From positions 22,836,001 to 22,900,000 of the forward strand of contig NC_072801.1 of NCBI RefSeq assembly GCF_028583425.1: a stretch of DNA of 64,000 bases. The letters are read 5' to 3'. Position numbers and translations under genes: made by a program. Source of the stretch: Eublepharis macularius (Eukaryota; Chordata; Lepidosauria; Squamata; Eublepharidae). Every line of letters starts with the position of its first letter. The stretch's first letter is position 1. Below, one piece after another: positions 48,745 through 59,158 of this stretch. Below the pieces are notes generated by a model, which saw only the letters and a program-made list of their open reading frames with translations, ran no database searches and was not told the DNA's origin.

Positions 48745-51005
48745 TACCTGGCTTATAGTCTGCCTTTCTCACTGAGACTGTAGGCGGATGACATTGTGTG
48801 AATTAGGTTTGCAAAGGTTTAAAACCAGCAGAAATTCAGAACAGAGCTGAAGAAATGCTGAAGCAGAGCATAAGAAATTCTAAGACTGACATATTAAGCA
48901 ACATGGAGCTACCCAGTAGGATCATACTTAAAGGAACTAGTAATATGTAGTAGCACGCAGTAGTCTATGGTCCCTATCTCTTTATTGATGCATTTCTTGA
49001 ACACAGCTTCCTTGCAGCACAGTCCTCCTATCTGAGTGAAAAAGCCCTCTTGAATAATTCAGTTTTGCATCTTTTGCAAAAAGCCAGGAGAGTGGGAGCT
49101 TTCCTGACCTCTTCTGGCAGGCCATTCCTTAAAGTGGGGGGCACCACAGAGAATGCCCATGTACAGGCAGCTGTTGATTTTGCCCATGTGTAAGGTGGCA
49201 CCTGCAGACGGCTGTGTCCAGATAAGTGAAGTTGCCGTGGTGGAACACAAGGAGAGAGGTGGTCCCATAGATCTGACAGACCAAGTTCATGAAGAGCTTT
49301 TTATGTGATGATAGCCAGTACTTTGAACTGAGCCTGGTAACTAGCAGGTAGCCAACACAGTGTCTGCAGGATGGTAGTAATATTGATTCTCCATCTAGCT
49401 TCCAATAATAATCAAACTTTAGTGTTCTGCACCAACTGGGGTCTCCAAGTTAACTTAGAAGGGAAACCTATATAGAATGCATCACAGTAGTCAAGTCTTG
49501 ATGTTATCATGGCATGGATCCAGGTGGCCAAATCAGGGTAAGGGTAGGGGGAATCTTCCAGACTAGACTGAGATTGTAGAAAGCATGTTTTACAGTTGCC
49601 TTAATTTGCTTTTCTAGAAGTAGCGCTGGATCTAGTATAACTCCTAGGCTCTTGGCTGAGTCTGCAAGGATCAGACAAACTCCATTGAAAGTGGGGAGTA
49701 CAACGTCCTGCAAGATCTCTGGCTTCCCAGCCAGCATTACTTCTGTCTTGTCTGGGTTCAATTTCAATGTCTTCACTTTCAGCCATTTGACCACAGCTGT
49801 CAGGCAGCAACCTGCAGTGATTTGGATAGCAAGATACATAGTTGGGTGTCATCCAACTCCATAGCTACAAATGAGTTCTCCTAAAGGTTTTACATAGAAA
49901 TAGAATTATATGGGGGATAGGTTTGCGCCCTGTGGAACCCTGCAAGATAATTCCCACTCTGCAGATAGCTGGACCCCAACAGCAACCCTTTGGGTCTGTT
50001 TCATGAGAAACAATTTAAACCAGGCCAAGGTGTGTCCTTTGATACCCATTTCTGCCTCCAAATACCTCAACAAGATCATGTGGTCTACTGTATCAAAGGC
50101 TGCAGATAGATCCAGAAGGAACAATAACAAGCATAGCCTTTGTCTATATTTAGACGGAGATCATCCACTAAAGCTACTAGAGAGGTCTCTGTCCCATAGC
50201 CTGACCTGAATCCAGACTGAAAGGGTCCAAAGCACTAGTTATCCAAGAAGACCTGGAGTTGATCAGCTACTGCTCTCTCAATCACTTTGCCCTGAAAGGG
50301 CAGATTAGAAACTGGGCAATAATCAAGCACTTCATTTTTGTCTAGGGATAGTTTTCTAATTAGCTGGCAGATAACTGTCTCTTAGAGTAGCCGAAGGAAG
50401 GTGCCCTGAGTGTGTGACTGATTTACGATAGACCTCAAGAGCTCATTGATGTGGTCCTTAACAACCAAGATGGGCAAGGGTCCAGCACCCAAGTAATGAC
50501 TTTCACAGATTCCAGGATCCTGTCAAGATACGTCATCGTCACTGGTTCAAAGTGGTCCATACATGAACCAGGCAGTGTATTAAGTGATAAATATTTCTTT
50601 CATCTTGTCTAACTTGCAGCCAGCATCCAGATCATAGCATATCCGTGCCATTTGATCTCCATAAATCTTTCCAAAGGCCTCCCAGCTAATTATCTGTTCT
50701 TGAGATACCTTGAACAGTTTGGATGGTCATGAACTAGCTGGTGCAATGGTTGCAGAGAAATAACGTTTCTTTGCTGCTCTCATTGCCGCTGCCAATGGGC
50801 TCTGTAGCACAATCAATCAGTTTCAGTGCGAGTTTTCGGCCAGTGTCTTTTTAGGCATCTTCCAGCTCTTCAGTGGTAAACCACGGAGCAGGCTTCCATC
50901 CCAAGGGCCAGAGAGGTTGGCGAGAAGCAGTGTTGTCAACAGCTTCAAGGAGCTTTGCCTTCCAAGCTCCTACTGCAGCTTCAATAAAGCACATGGAAAC
51001 TTATT
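48745..51005 (-). mobile_element. L2-like LINE, 3' 2.3 kb including reverse transcriptase
   Basis: Minus-strand translation gives FRSGYGTETSLVALVDDL, LLFLLDLSAAFDTVDHMILL (RT block with catalytic D), CRVPQGANLSPI, a DDTQL block in a different frame, WLKVKTLKLNPDKTEVMLAG, and LGVILDPALLLEKQI. The 3' UTR ends ACAGTCTCAGTGAGAAAGGC. The 5' end is lost near 51005, before the RT, so endonuclease and ORF1 are absent. Several stops and frame breaks make it inactive. The internal match to 27195-29425 shows one family. Confidence 0.85.
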
Positions 51006-51216
51006 GAAGTCTCCCACTATATGTATCTCCATCCACAAAAACTAGTATTTCTTTCAACAATAAAACATTTAAAAATCTGGCTGTCTAGCAGTCACACATG
51101 GCTGTTCCCAACAGGATACATACGAAGCTGCCTCGTAGGGAATCAGACCGTTTGTCCACCTCGCTCAGTATTGTCTGTTCCGATTATCAGCTGCTCTTAG
51201 TGACTTGAACCCGAAC

Positions 51217-51421
51217 CTGGATAGCCCAGGTGAGCCTGATCTTGTTCGATCTCAGAAGCTAAGCAGGATTGGTCTTGGTTAGTAATTAGATGGGAGACCT
51301 CCAACAAAGACAAGGGTTGCAGAGGCAGGAAATGGCATAACCACCTCTGTTAGTCTCTTACCATGAAAACCCATACTGGGATCGTCATAAGTCAAATGTG
51401 ACTTGGAAGCACTGTCCAATC
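51217..51421 (+). repeat. 5S-rRNA-derived SINE, plus
   Basis: GATCTCAGAAGCTAAGCAGG, TTAGTAATTAGATGGGAGAC, ACCACCTCTGTTAGTCTCTT and AAGTCAAATGTGACTTGGAA give 5S head, body and tail. A hAT-like element is inserted at the tail, splitting GTCCAATC. Confidence 0.8.
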
Positions 51422-51704
51422 CAGGGGTCAATTCGTAGAGAAAGAGCTGGAGGAACTCATTAGCATAACTCATTAGCATATGCCATGCCCCTTGACATCA
51501 CCGGAAGTGTGTCATTAGCATAGCTGATTTGCCTATGCCACACTCCCTGACATCACCTAGCCTGTTTTGGACCCAATCCTGGCCATTCACAGCCGAAATT
51601 GGGCCCAAAATGGCCAAAAAGGGGCTGAAAATGGCTGACATGTGACCTCTTTGGGGAACTGCCAGAACTGCGTTCCTGCGCGTTTCCCCTCGAAATGAGT
51701 CCTG
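51422..51704 (+). mobile_element. hAT-like MITE, CAGGGGTC...GAGTCCTG, perfect 8-bp TSD
   Basis: CAGGGGTCAATTCGTAGAAA to TTTCCCCTCGAAATGAGTCCTG-type end, with GTCCAATC exactly duplicated at 51414-51421 and 51705-51712. Inside: CATTAGCATA repeated, ACATCACCGGAAGTGTGTC, and GAAATTGGGCCCAAAATGGC. The longer sister is at 62221-62654. Confidence 0.9.
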
Positions 51705-51834
51705 GTCCAATCCCACTTGGTGACTTGAAGCAGACAAAGGTCATTCCTAACGCCTTCTAAGAACTTTTAACAGGTGATGGTAGGTATGGAGCCTTTTTCA
51801 CAGAAAGCAACTGGTCCGCTACTGAGCCACTGAT

Positions 51835-51965
51835 GGGGTTGCCAACCTCCAGGTGGGACCTGGAGATCTCCCAGAATCATCACTGATCTCTAGACCACAG
51901 AGATCAGTTCCCTTTCTTCGCCCAAAATCTTCAGGAGTTTCGCAGTATAGAGCTGGCAGCACTAG
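51835..51965 (-). mobile_element. TAGGGTTGCCAG hAT MITE (family A), minus, partial
   Basis: GGGGTTGCCAACCTCCAGGT, GGAGATCTCCCAGAATCATC and GATCAGTTCCCTTTCTTCG; the distal end is missing. Confidence 0.65.
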
Positions 51966-52379
51966 CCACACCCTCTACTCCAAAAGTATTTTCCTCCACC
52001 TCCAGAGTTCAAGTCCAACATTAGTACAGGTGAAAGTAATTTTACTTTCTTACTAGTTTTATTTATCTTGGGGAAATATGATGGAAGATACCAATTTAGC
52101 CACATACAAACCCATATTAGCTTACCTGCACCCCTGAATTTTACTTGTTTGCAGTATGGCATCCAAATGCAATTTACAGAACACAACAACTTGAGACCAA
52201 AAGCATCTCATCTTTTCCAAAGAGCCCATGTCTGAAATCTTTCCAGTCATTGAAGGAATTCTAGTTATTATAAAGTCTGCAGCACAGTGTAAAGTCAAAT
52301 TTGCTCCCTGACTTTCAGGCAGGCAAGCCAATGAAAAACTCACCAATCGAGTCTATTTTATTTGTAAAGGTTAATGTCA
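51966..52379. other. Unique sequence, nothing recognised
   Basis: No exon or repeat terminus identified. Confidence 0.4.
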
Positions 52380-52925
52380 AGAGTTAGCATCAATCTACAG
52401 CAAATAAAATTAATAAATGTTAATATACCCATTATCCTTATCCACGTTTAATTCCTTGGCTAGGATACGGCAACCAATACTCCCAGCGTTTTATCAAGCA
52501 TATTTGTGAACTGCTGCGCTATGCTAACGTTTGGTTTGCAAAGGAGATCAATCATATGCCTAAAAACCAAGGGACATTTTTTCAATTTACCTGGTGTATT
52601 GTAGTCTGACGACTTCCCAAAGGTTCCCAGCCCTTAAAAAATGAATGGCATTTAATATAGGACAACATAAGAGGGTTAGGGCTAGACGTGACCTTATTCA
52701 AATGTCGTCACCATTACAGAGGCATTCCGAACATAATTATAATTAAATACCTTATGCCGTTCTTGCAAATCTGCGGATCAATCACTGATATTAACATGAA
52801 TATTGCATTGCCCCCGAGGAAATGCCGACTACTCAAGGGTTTACGGATCACCAGGTTTCCATTAATGCCGTTGTGAGGTACTGCCATACATTGGTCGTGG
52901 GTAAATTTACGCAAATTACCTTTTT
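52380..52925. promoter_or_regulatory. Candidate conserved non-coding block
   Basis: A repeat-free stretch with words such as ACGTTTAATTCCTTGGC, AATTATAATTAAATACC and GGTTTCCATTAATGCC and moderate G+C. No splice-bounded frame stands out. I cannot test conservation; the call rests on texture alone. Confidence 0.35.
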
Positions 52926-53012
52926 CACAGGGGAAGAGAAGGGAGGCTGACTTCCAGAGTTAGCCTGGAATCTGACTCTCTTGCTTCCTTTGCAGTAACT
53001 TGCTCATCCAAG

Positions 53013-53255
53013 GAGGTGTAGTGGTTAGAGCGTCAGAGTAGGGTCTGGGAGGCCCAGGTATGAATCCCTTCTCTGCCAGAGAAACTCACTTGGTGACTTT
53101 GCGCCAGTCTCTCTTTCCCTTGGCCCACCCTACTTCACAGGGTTACAGTGAGGATAAAATGAAAGAGGGGGAGAGACAAAACTGTAAGCCACTTTGGGTT
53201 CCCAGAGGTGAGAAAAGTGGTGTATAAATACCCAAACAAATAAACAAATATCCCA
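53013..53255 (+). repeat. tRNA-derived SINE with L2-like tail, full length
   Basis: GAGGTGTAGTGGTTAGAGCG (A box region), CCAGGTATGAATCCCTTCTC (B box), CACTTGGTGACTTTGCGCC, TTCACAGGGTTACAGTGAGG, AAGCCACTTTGGGTTCCC and a final GGTGTATAAATACCC with AAACAAATA tail. It is the best-preserved copy here. Confidence 0.85.
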
Positions 53256-53618
53256 ATGACTGGTGTGTTGTCCTTGGGCTGGCTAAATCCATGTCCTCCT
53301 CCTATACAGGTAATGGAGCACAGTTCACTTTTCTCAGTGACAAAGTCGACGGGTGTAAGTTTAGCTGTGGTCGCCTGGATCTGAGCCAAACGGACCCAGA
53401 CCAGTGCCCAGAAAGCAGGGGTCATTTGGCTCCATTTGGCCTAGCAGTCACAGGCCCTCCAAGAACTTTCACAATAAATTAAAGGAACTGATTCCCTACC
53501 ACCCCACCCTCCGCCATGCATATCACCCACTCTCTCATTAAAGGAATTGCACAACACTTGGAATTGTGTCACAGAAGGAGCCAAGTTACAGGATTCTTTT
53601 GCACATGATGCCTTGAAC
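53256..53618. other. Unique sequence, nothing recognised
   Basis: No exon or repeat terminus identified. Confidence 0.4.
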
Positions 53619-54337
53619 CAGGGGTCCCCAACCTTTTTGAACATGTAGAATTTTGACACAGCATCATGGGCGCAGCCACAAAATAACTGCCACAAAATGG
53701 CTGCTGCAGGAGGTAGAGCCTAGGGCTGCCATTCCCCCGCCCAGGGCGGGGGATCCCCTGCTCTCACCCTTCCCTCCCCCATGCCCACTTACTTGGCTGG
53801 TGGGGGCCGCACTCCCCAGAGCACCCCCCAGTGGCGTGCCCCTGGGCAGCATGGTGCGCTCCCACAGCAGCCCAAATCATGCTCCGCAGCTCCCCACAAT
53901 GGCCCCGTTTCGGACTGAATTGTGCCACTTGGGGAGCGCAGGGGAGCTCCCTTTGCCCTGCATGGCCACTTTTGACCCAAGTGATGATGTCACTTCACAG
54001 AAGTGACGTCATCACACAAGCTGGGAATGTGTGCGCACTGCACGAGCAAAAAGAAAAAGACCCAGGACAAGGCAAGGTAAGTACCCGCCTCCCAATCTCC
54101 TCCCAGGGGAGTCAAGGGACCTGACAACCCTAGTAGAGCCTGTGCTGTGGGGACAGTGGCCGCTGAAACAACGTTTTTAAAAATCTGCACAGCCAATAAA
54201 ACCTCTGATGGCCAATCAGAAACCTTGCTGGGCAAAAGCCCCATCTGCCCTGCCCAGTTTCTAAAAACACTTGTATAGTACCAGTAAATACGTTGAGGGC
54301 ACTATGACACTCATGGGCACCACGTTGGGGACCCCTG
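53619..54337 (+). mobile_element. hAT (Charlie-like) MITE, CAGGGGTCCCCAACC termini, with nested insertion
   Basis: CAGGGGTCCCCAACCTTTTT at the left pairs with CACGTTGGGGACCCCTG at the right. Flanks CCTTGAAC and CCTTGTAG are a weak 8-bp duplication. The body (CACAAAATGGCTGC, CTGATGGCCAATCAGAAACC) is interrupted by a family B element. Confidence 0.8.
53721..54132 (+). mobile_element. TAGGGTTGCC-type hAT MITE (family B), nested, perfect 8-bp TSD
   Basis: TAGGGCTGCCATTCCCC to GGGACCTGACAACCCTA, with GTAGAGCC duplicated exactly at 53713-53720 and 54133-54140. The interior has GATGATGTCACTTCACAGAA and GTGACGTCATCAC, a perfect CRE word. Confidence 0.92.
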
Positions 54338-54442
54338 CCTTGTAGGCTAGTCCGCCCATCCACATGCATCCTTTTTTGGCTACAAAATCAAAAGATGCCT
54401 TGACCGGATAGGACAATACAGCTCGAACTTTCAGCCTCGGTC

Positions 54443-54660
54443 AGGGTTGCCAACCCCAACTTAAGAAATTCCCAGAGATCTGGAGATGGAACCTGGGAAA
54501 GGCAGAGTTTGGGAATGAGCTCAGCAGAGATATGATGCCATAAAGTCCAACTTCCAAAACTGTCACTTCATCTAGGGGAGCTGATGTCTTTTTAGTATGG
54601 AGATCAGTTGTAATTATGTGAGAACTGCAGGCCCCACTGGGAGGCTGGTGATCTTAGCAT
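54443..54660 (+). mobile_element. TAGGGTTGCCAG hAT MITE (family A)
   Basis: CAGGGTTGCCAACCCCAACT, AGAAATTCCCAGAGATCTGG, CATCTAGGGGAGCTGATGTC and CAGTTGTAATTATGTGAG; ends eroded. Confidence 0.7.
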
Positions 54661-54686
54661 GGGTTCCAGCCAACTCACTTCACCAG

Positions 54687-54956
54687 GTAGAGAGATACCA
54701 GGTCCCCTTACCCTCCCAGCAGGAACGGCGGGCTGACACTTCTTCTTACACACACATGTGCAAAGTGTAGGCATGCTCCCAGCACGGTATGATAATGTCA
54801 CTTCCTTAAGTGTCATCATTGTGCCCAGCAGCGGGCATGTTCCTGTCCTTCACAGAGGCCAGTTTCTAAGGACAGGAGCATGCCCACTGCTGGGCGTGAT
54901 GATGATGATATCACTTAAGGAAGTGACATTGTCGCACCCAGCAGTAGCACGCTCGC
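54687..54956 (+). mobile_element. Family B MITE, truncated, strongly palindromic
   Basis: TACCAGGTCCCCTTACCCTC opens it; CACTTCCTTAAGTGTCATC and GATATCACTTAAGGAAGTGACA pair, as do GGGCATGTTCCTGTCC and GGACAGGAGCATGCCC. Confidence 0.65.
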
Positions 54957-55310
54957 TAGGGTTGCCAGGTCCCTCAACCCCCTGTGCTGAAGGTTGGAGG
55001 CCCGGCACCTACCTTTGCTGTTCCTCTTGTGTGCGTGCTCCCGGCCTGCACAATGACATCACTTCTGGAAACTGACATCATCGTGCAGGCCACATGCTGC
55101 CTGGGGAGCACTCCTGTGTTCCACAGGGGGGCTGAATCAGGCCATTGCAGAACACGGGAACGCTGCTGCACTCTGCAGAGGCCTGATTCAGGCCAAATCG
55201 GGCTGGATTCGGACCAAATAGGGCTCGAATCAGGCCAAATCGGGCTGCTGTGGAGCGCAGGAGATTGTGGGTTCTATAGTCATTGCTGATGTTTCAGCCC
55301 TGGTAAGGGC
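54957..55310 (+). mobile_element. Family B MITE, left terminus intact
   Basis: TAGGGTTGCCAGGTCCC, TGACATCACTTCTGGAAACTG, then a run of GGCCAAATCGGGCT-like words to about 55250. The right terminus is not clear. Confidence 0.6.
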
Positions 55311-55404
55311 CTTTAGAATCATAGGGCAGGAAGGTACCCCCAGGGTCATCTAGTCCAACCCCCAGCACAATGCAGGAAAATCACAACTACCTCCCCTCCC
55401 CCCT
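55311..55404 (-). mobile_element. CR1 LINE 3'-end remnant
   Basis: TTAGAATCATAGGGCAGGAA, CCCCAGGGTCATCTAGTCC and CAGCACAATGCAGGAAAATC are the reverse complement of the CR1 terminus. Confidence 0.7.
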
Positions 55405-55984
55405 TAGGGTTGCCATCCCCCACTCCCACCCTCCACCCCCATCCCTGTTTACCTGGTTGGAGGAGGAGGCACGGGCCTCCTGGGAGCAAGCTCCAGGGCG
55501 GTGTGGCACACTCCTGGGCGGCGTGGCACACTCCTGCAGGCCCGATCCAGGCCTGAATCAGCCCAGATCGGGCCCAGATCAGCCCAGATCAGGCTGCTAC
55601 AGAGGGTGGGAGCACTCCTGTGCTCAGCAGTGGCCCAATAATCGGCCCAGATCAGGCCCGAATTGACCTTCTGCGGAGTGCAGGAGCACTTCTGGGCTCT
55701 GCAGCAGCCTATTCCCAGCCAATTCAGGCCTGATCTGGAGGGCAGGAGTGCACCCATGCGCAGCAGCCCAATTTGGGATAAACTGGCCCAAATCCAGCCT
55801 GATTCGGGCCCAATTCAGCCCGATTCAGGCCCGAATCAGGCTTCCACAGAGAACAGGAGTGCTCCTGGGGGCACCCGCAGCCTGTGCGATGACCTCAGCT
55901 CCCAGAACCTAGCATGGACAGGGATCCTCGCAGGTAGATGCTGCCCCCCCCTCGCTGGGAGCAAAGAGGGACCTGGCAACCCTA
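55405..55984 (+). mobile_element. Large family B MITE with an internal GATCNGGCC minisatellite
   Basis: TAGGGTTGCCATCCCCC to GGGACCTGGCAACCCTA. 55540-55850 is filled with variants of GCCCGAATCAGGC / GCCCAGATCGGGCC, a short imperfect tandem array that is itself inverted-repeat rich. Confidence 0.7.
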
Positions 55985-56924
55985 CCCCCGCCCCCCCACA
56001 CACACAACCAGTGATCCTTGTTCCATGCCCATTAGTAGCCTTTACTGTACTAATATCAATCACTGGGCCAGAGTCAAACAGATTTTTTACCTGCTGTCCA
56101 AAATGCTGAACACGATCTTATTGCCCAGAATCATTTCTCTGGAGGCCCCAGATTCTGCCTAAGCATTGCAACAGAAAAGTGTATGCCTCCTGTCTCATCA
56201 TAGAGAAGTTGCCAGAACTGAAAACAGTTTTTTATTTTATTTTTTAAATGGGCTCACAATGATTCCTGAAAGTAGTACGGGCTTCTGCTTAAGTCTTGTT
56301 TACAGGGTCAGGGATATGGTTGTATATTCCCAGTGCCTTGTCTCCCATGCAGTGTAACATTACAGCAGTTTTATAGCCCTCCAATTCATCTTCCCCTTTT
56401 GTAGCTGCTAGCTACAGTCTTAATTTCTGTTCCCATTTTCTCCACTTTTCTCCTAACTTCCCAATGAAGCTTAATTCAAAAGGGGTTTAAACTGTCCTTT
56501 CTATTTTAACGCAGGATTCTAAACCTGGCAGCCCTTCTGCAAACTGCCTCTTCTGATGACATGTGGTGTCCTCTGAGGTGTGATGAATACGAGTAAGCTA
56601 ACTTATCAGATCCCCTGCCCCCAGGCTATGTCCCCTGCCGCCACTCAGCTAGCTGATGGGGGAAGACTTGGGGGGGATCTACTGGTTGCTGGCAATGCAA
56701 CATCACTTCCTGTAGGCCTGGAAGTGACATCATAGCATGGTGAAGCCATGTTATGTGGGCAAAAGCCATAGATGTTTTTGCTCAAATACCAGAGCAGTTC
56801 TGGTGTGGCGGTGACATGAGGACATCATTACTGGAAGTAAGTCTCCCCCGTCACCTGCCATCTCCACCTGCTGCCTACTGGTGACTAAGGGTGATCTTGC
56901 ACTTGCAATACCCTAAAAAGAACA
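55985..56924. other. Intergenic sequence, no gene recognised
   Basis: 56700-56850 includes AACATCACTTCCTGTAGGCC and GACATCATTACTGGAAGTAA, resembling family B interiors. No exon. Confidence 0.4.
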
Positions 56925-57025
56925 AGATTTGAATCCAGTAGCACCTAAAAGTCCAACAAAATTTTCAGGGTATAAGCTTTCCAAAGTCAAAGCTGCCTTC
57001 ATCAGATACCACCATAAGAGGTTCT
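56925..57025 (+). repeat. AGTCCAGTAGCACC-family repeat
   Basis: TTTGAATCCAGTAGCACCTA, AAAGTCCAACAAAATTTTCA, GGGTATAAGCTTTCCAAAGT and GCTGCCTTCATCAGATACCA in order. Confidence 0.75.
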
Positions 57026-57109
57026 CATATTTGATGAGGGCTTCAACTTTTCACATAATTACCCAAGTTTACCTCAGAAAGAGATTCGGACTGTTTGTCA
57101 TTTTGACTT

Positions 57110-57785
57110 CATCTAAAGTGTTTGATCCTGCAGTATATTAAGGAGACACAAGAAGTGTGTTGTGTTTGTTTGTTTTGTTTTTTATGGAACATTTCTTTTA
57201 AAGAAAGAAGCCATCATATATTACCTTCAGCTGTGTTTTGCTTTCCACAAAAATTAAAAGAGAAGGCCAATATTTGCAAAATGACATCTTTTAACATCCC
57301 TCCAAATACCAAACGCATTTCATGTAAATTATGAAAACATGGTTTCCTTTGTTGTTCTAAAGTAACTATTTCCTTTGAACTGCATGAAATGCCTGTTTGG
57401 CGGCGGTACTGCGGCTTATAAATTAGCAGCTCTCCTAAGCTTCCTCTTTTTTTTCATGCAATTATTTCTCCATCAGCTTGAGGCTACTTCTGGAAAGCAA
57501 AGGGGGAACAAAATTAAAATAAACTGTGAACTCACTGAACTGAAACTTGCGGGATGAGATTAATAGTAAACAATGGTAGGTCATGTATCCTTGCCATTAA
57601 AAATAGTTTCTTGCGACAGAAGGAGCACCAGTTTAACCCTAGATCTCCTTGTTTGTGCTCAAATGAAAGAAATCAAGATGGAGTTCTTAATTAATGTCCC
57701 ATGTTATATGCCTGATCTCGACCCACAAAACCGATTGCTAAGAAATATCCTCTCTTTTCTTCTGAGATAACAGTGGCAAACTTGA
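57110..57785. promoter_or_regulatory. Candidate conserved non-coding block
   Basis: About 675 bp with no recognised repeat. It includes AAATGCCTGTTTGGCGGCGG, GCGGCTTATAAATTAGCAGC, GCAATTATTTCTCCATC and CTTAATTAATGTCCCATG. Frames are short and broken. Complexity and composition differ sharply from the flanking MITEs; it is the most CNE-like stretch I see, but conservation is untested. Confidence 0.4.
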
Positions 57786-57934
57786 TTGCAGCAACATAAA
57801 TGCAAAGCAGTTATATAATGCCAATGGCCTACTGTATTGAATGGGCCTTACTCCCAGGAAAGGGAGCTGGTGCCACACATGGAACTAAGGCAAGGAGCTG
57901 ATCTCCTGACAGTTGATGGCTCACTTCTTGAGTT

Positions 57935-58118
57935 GCAAACCACCAGATGAGGCCTAGAGATCTCCCAGAATTGCAGCTGATCTCCAGACTCCAGGGATCA
58001 GTTCCCCTGTTGAAAATGGCTGCTCCGGAAAGTGGACTGAATATCCCTTGTTAAATCTATTCTTCCCCGTCTCCAACTTCAAATCCCCAGGGATTTTGCA
58101 AGTGGAGTTGGCAACCCT
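57935..58118 (-). mobile_element. TAGGGTTGCCAG hAT MITE (family A), minus
   Basis: AGAGATCTCCCAGAATTGCA, CTGATCTCCAGACTCCAGGG, GTTGAAAATGGCTGCTCC and TGGAGTTGGCAACCCTA; the right end is intact, the left eroded. Confidence 0.75.
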
Positions 58119-58187
58119 ACTCAAATCTTCTCTCCTGCACAAATTCTCTGAACAAGCTATTCTCTCTGAGTACCCCATCTGCCATAT

Positions 58188-58870
58188 CCATACATATATG
58201 TGTGCCACCAAGTCACAGTCAACTCATGGCAACCCCATCGTGGGCTTTTCAAGACAAGTGAGGAGGAGCAGAGGGTTTTTGCTGCCATTGCTGTCCTCTG
58301 CAGAGCAACTCCAATATTCCTTGGCAGTCTCCGGTCCAAGTACTAACTGGAGCCGACCGTGGCCATTTCCACACGTCCTTTTAGGGACCGCCCGCTCACG
58401 GAATGCTGGTGACTTTCCCCTAGGATTCTAGATGTCTCCATTTGCAAAATGGTTGCAGGCTGCTTGGCTTCCGTTTTTTCACCTCCTTTTCTGGGACCGC
58501 ACTTTCTCTGGTCTTATCTTTTGCCACAGGCTGACGGAGCGCTTTTTCTGTGTTCTTGGACGTGTGAGTGGTTAAAGTGCTCTGAGGAGTCGTCTGATGC
58601 AGAGCAAAAAAAAAAAAAAACATTTGAAAGGGAGGTAGGCGACAATGATGAAAGTACCCGATCCCCCCTCCCAAACTGATTTTTCTAAGAACTATGGAGG
58701 CTGTCCTGGGACCTCAAAGAGCAAGGTAATCGCTTTTGGGGAGCGTGTGTGGAGGCTGTTTTCAGAGTGACTCAGCAAAACACACACAAAAAGTGGGTAA
58801 AGGGTGAGAACAACCAGTTGTGTGGAAACAGCCCTTGCTTAGCTTCCAAGATACTGCCTTCCCATTATTT
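58188..58870 (-). repeat. 5S-rRNA-derived SINE, minus, interrupted
   Basis: TGTGCCACCAAGTCACAGTC, CATGGCAACCCCATCGTGGG, GTCCAAGTACTAACTGGAGC before the insert, and TGCTTAGCTTCCAAGATACT after it. Confidence 0.8.
58361..58833. mobile_element. Harbinger-like MITE, GGCCATTTCC...GGAAACAGCC
   Basis: GGCCATTTCCACACGTCCTT to TTGTGTGGAAACAGCC, with CGT and CTT flanks (3-bp duplication, one mismatch). Interior AATGGTTGCAGGCTGCTTGG matches the element at 9825-10113. At 473 bp it is the longest member here. Confidence 0.8.
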
Positions 58871-59158
58871 GCCATTACGGAAAGATAATATTAACGTACC
58901 ATAGAGAGCTGTTGGAAGGATTATCATGATATTGTATGTGAAAAAAATTGAATGCTGCAAGCATTATACAAATTCTATGTATTTTTATTCTAGCACTTCA
59001 GTCTTACAATTGGATCCCAGGATTCCTTTCCACCAGGTTTTCCCCTACACAGATAAATATTTCCTTCAACGCAGACTTTTCTTCACCAGCAAAAGTTATT
59101 CTCCATTGAAGGAAGTCTTTCTCTGTGGAATTAAAACATACCAGAATAGGGTCATAGG

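Noticed and set aside
48573-48775. Open frames encoding long FVCL and RSFV repeats
   Set aside because: They are translations of the (TTTG)n(TTCG)n microsatellite and have no gene context.
51217-51300. A functional 5S rRNA gene
   Set aside because: Only the internal-promoter half resembles 5S rRNA, it is fused to SINE body and tail, and changes disrupt the conserved helices.
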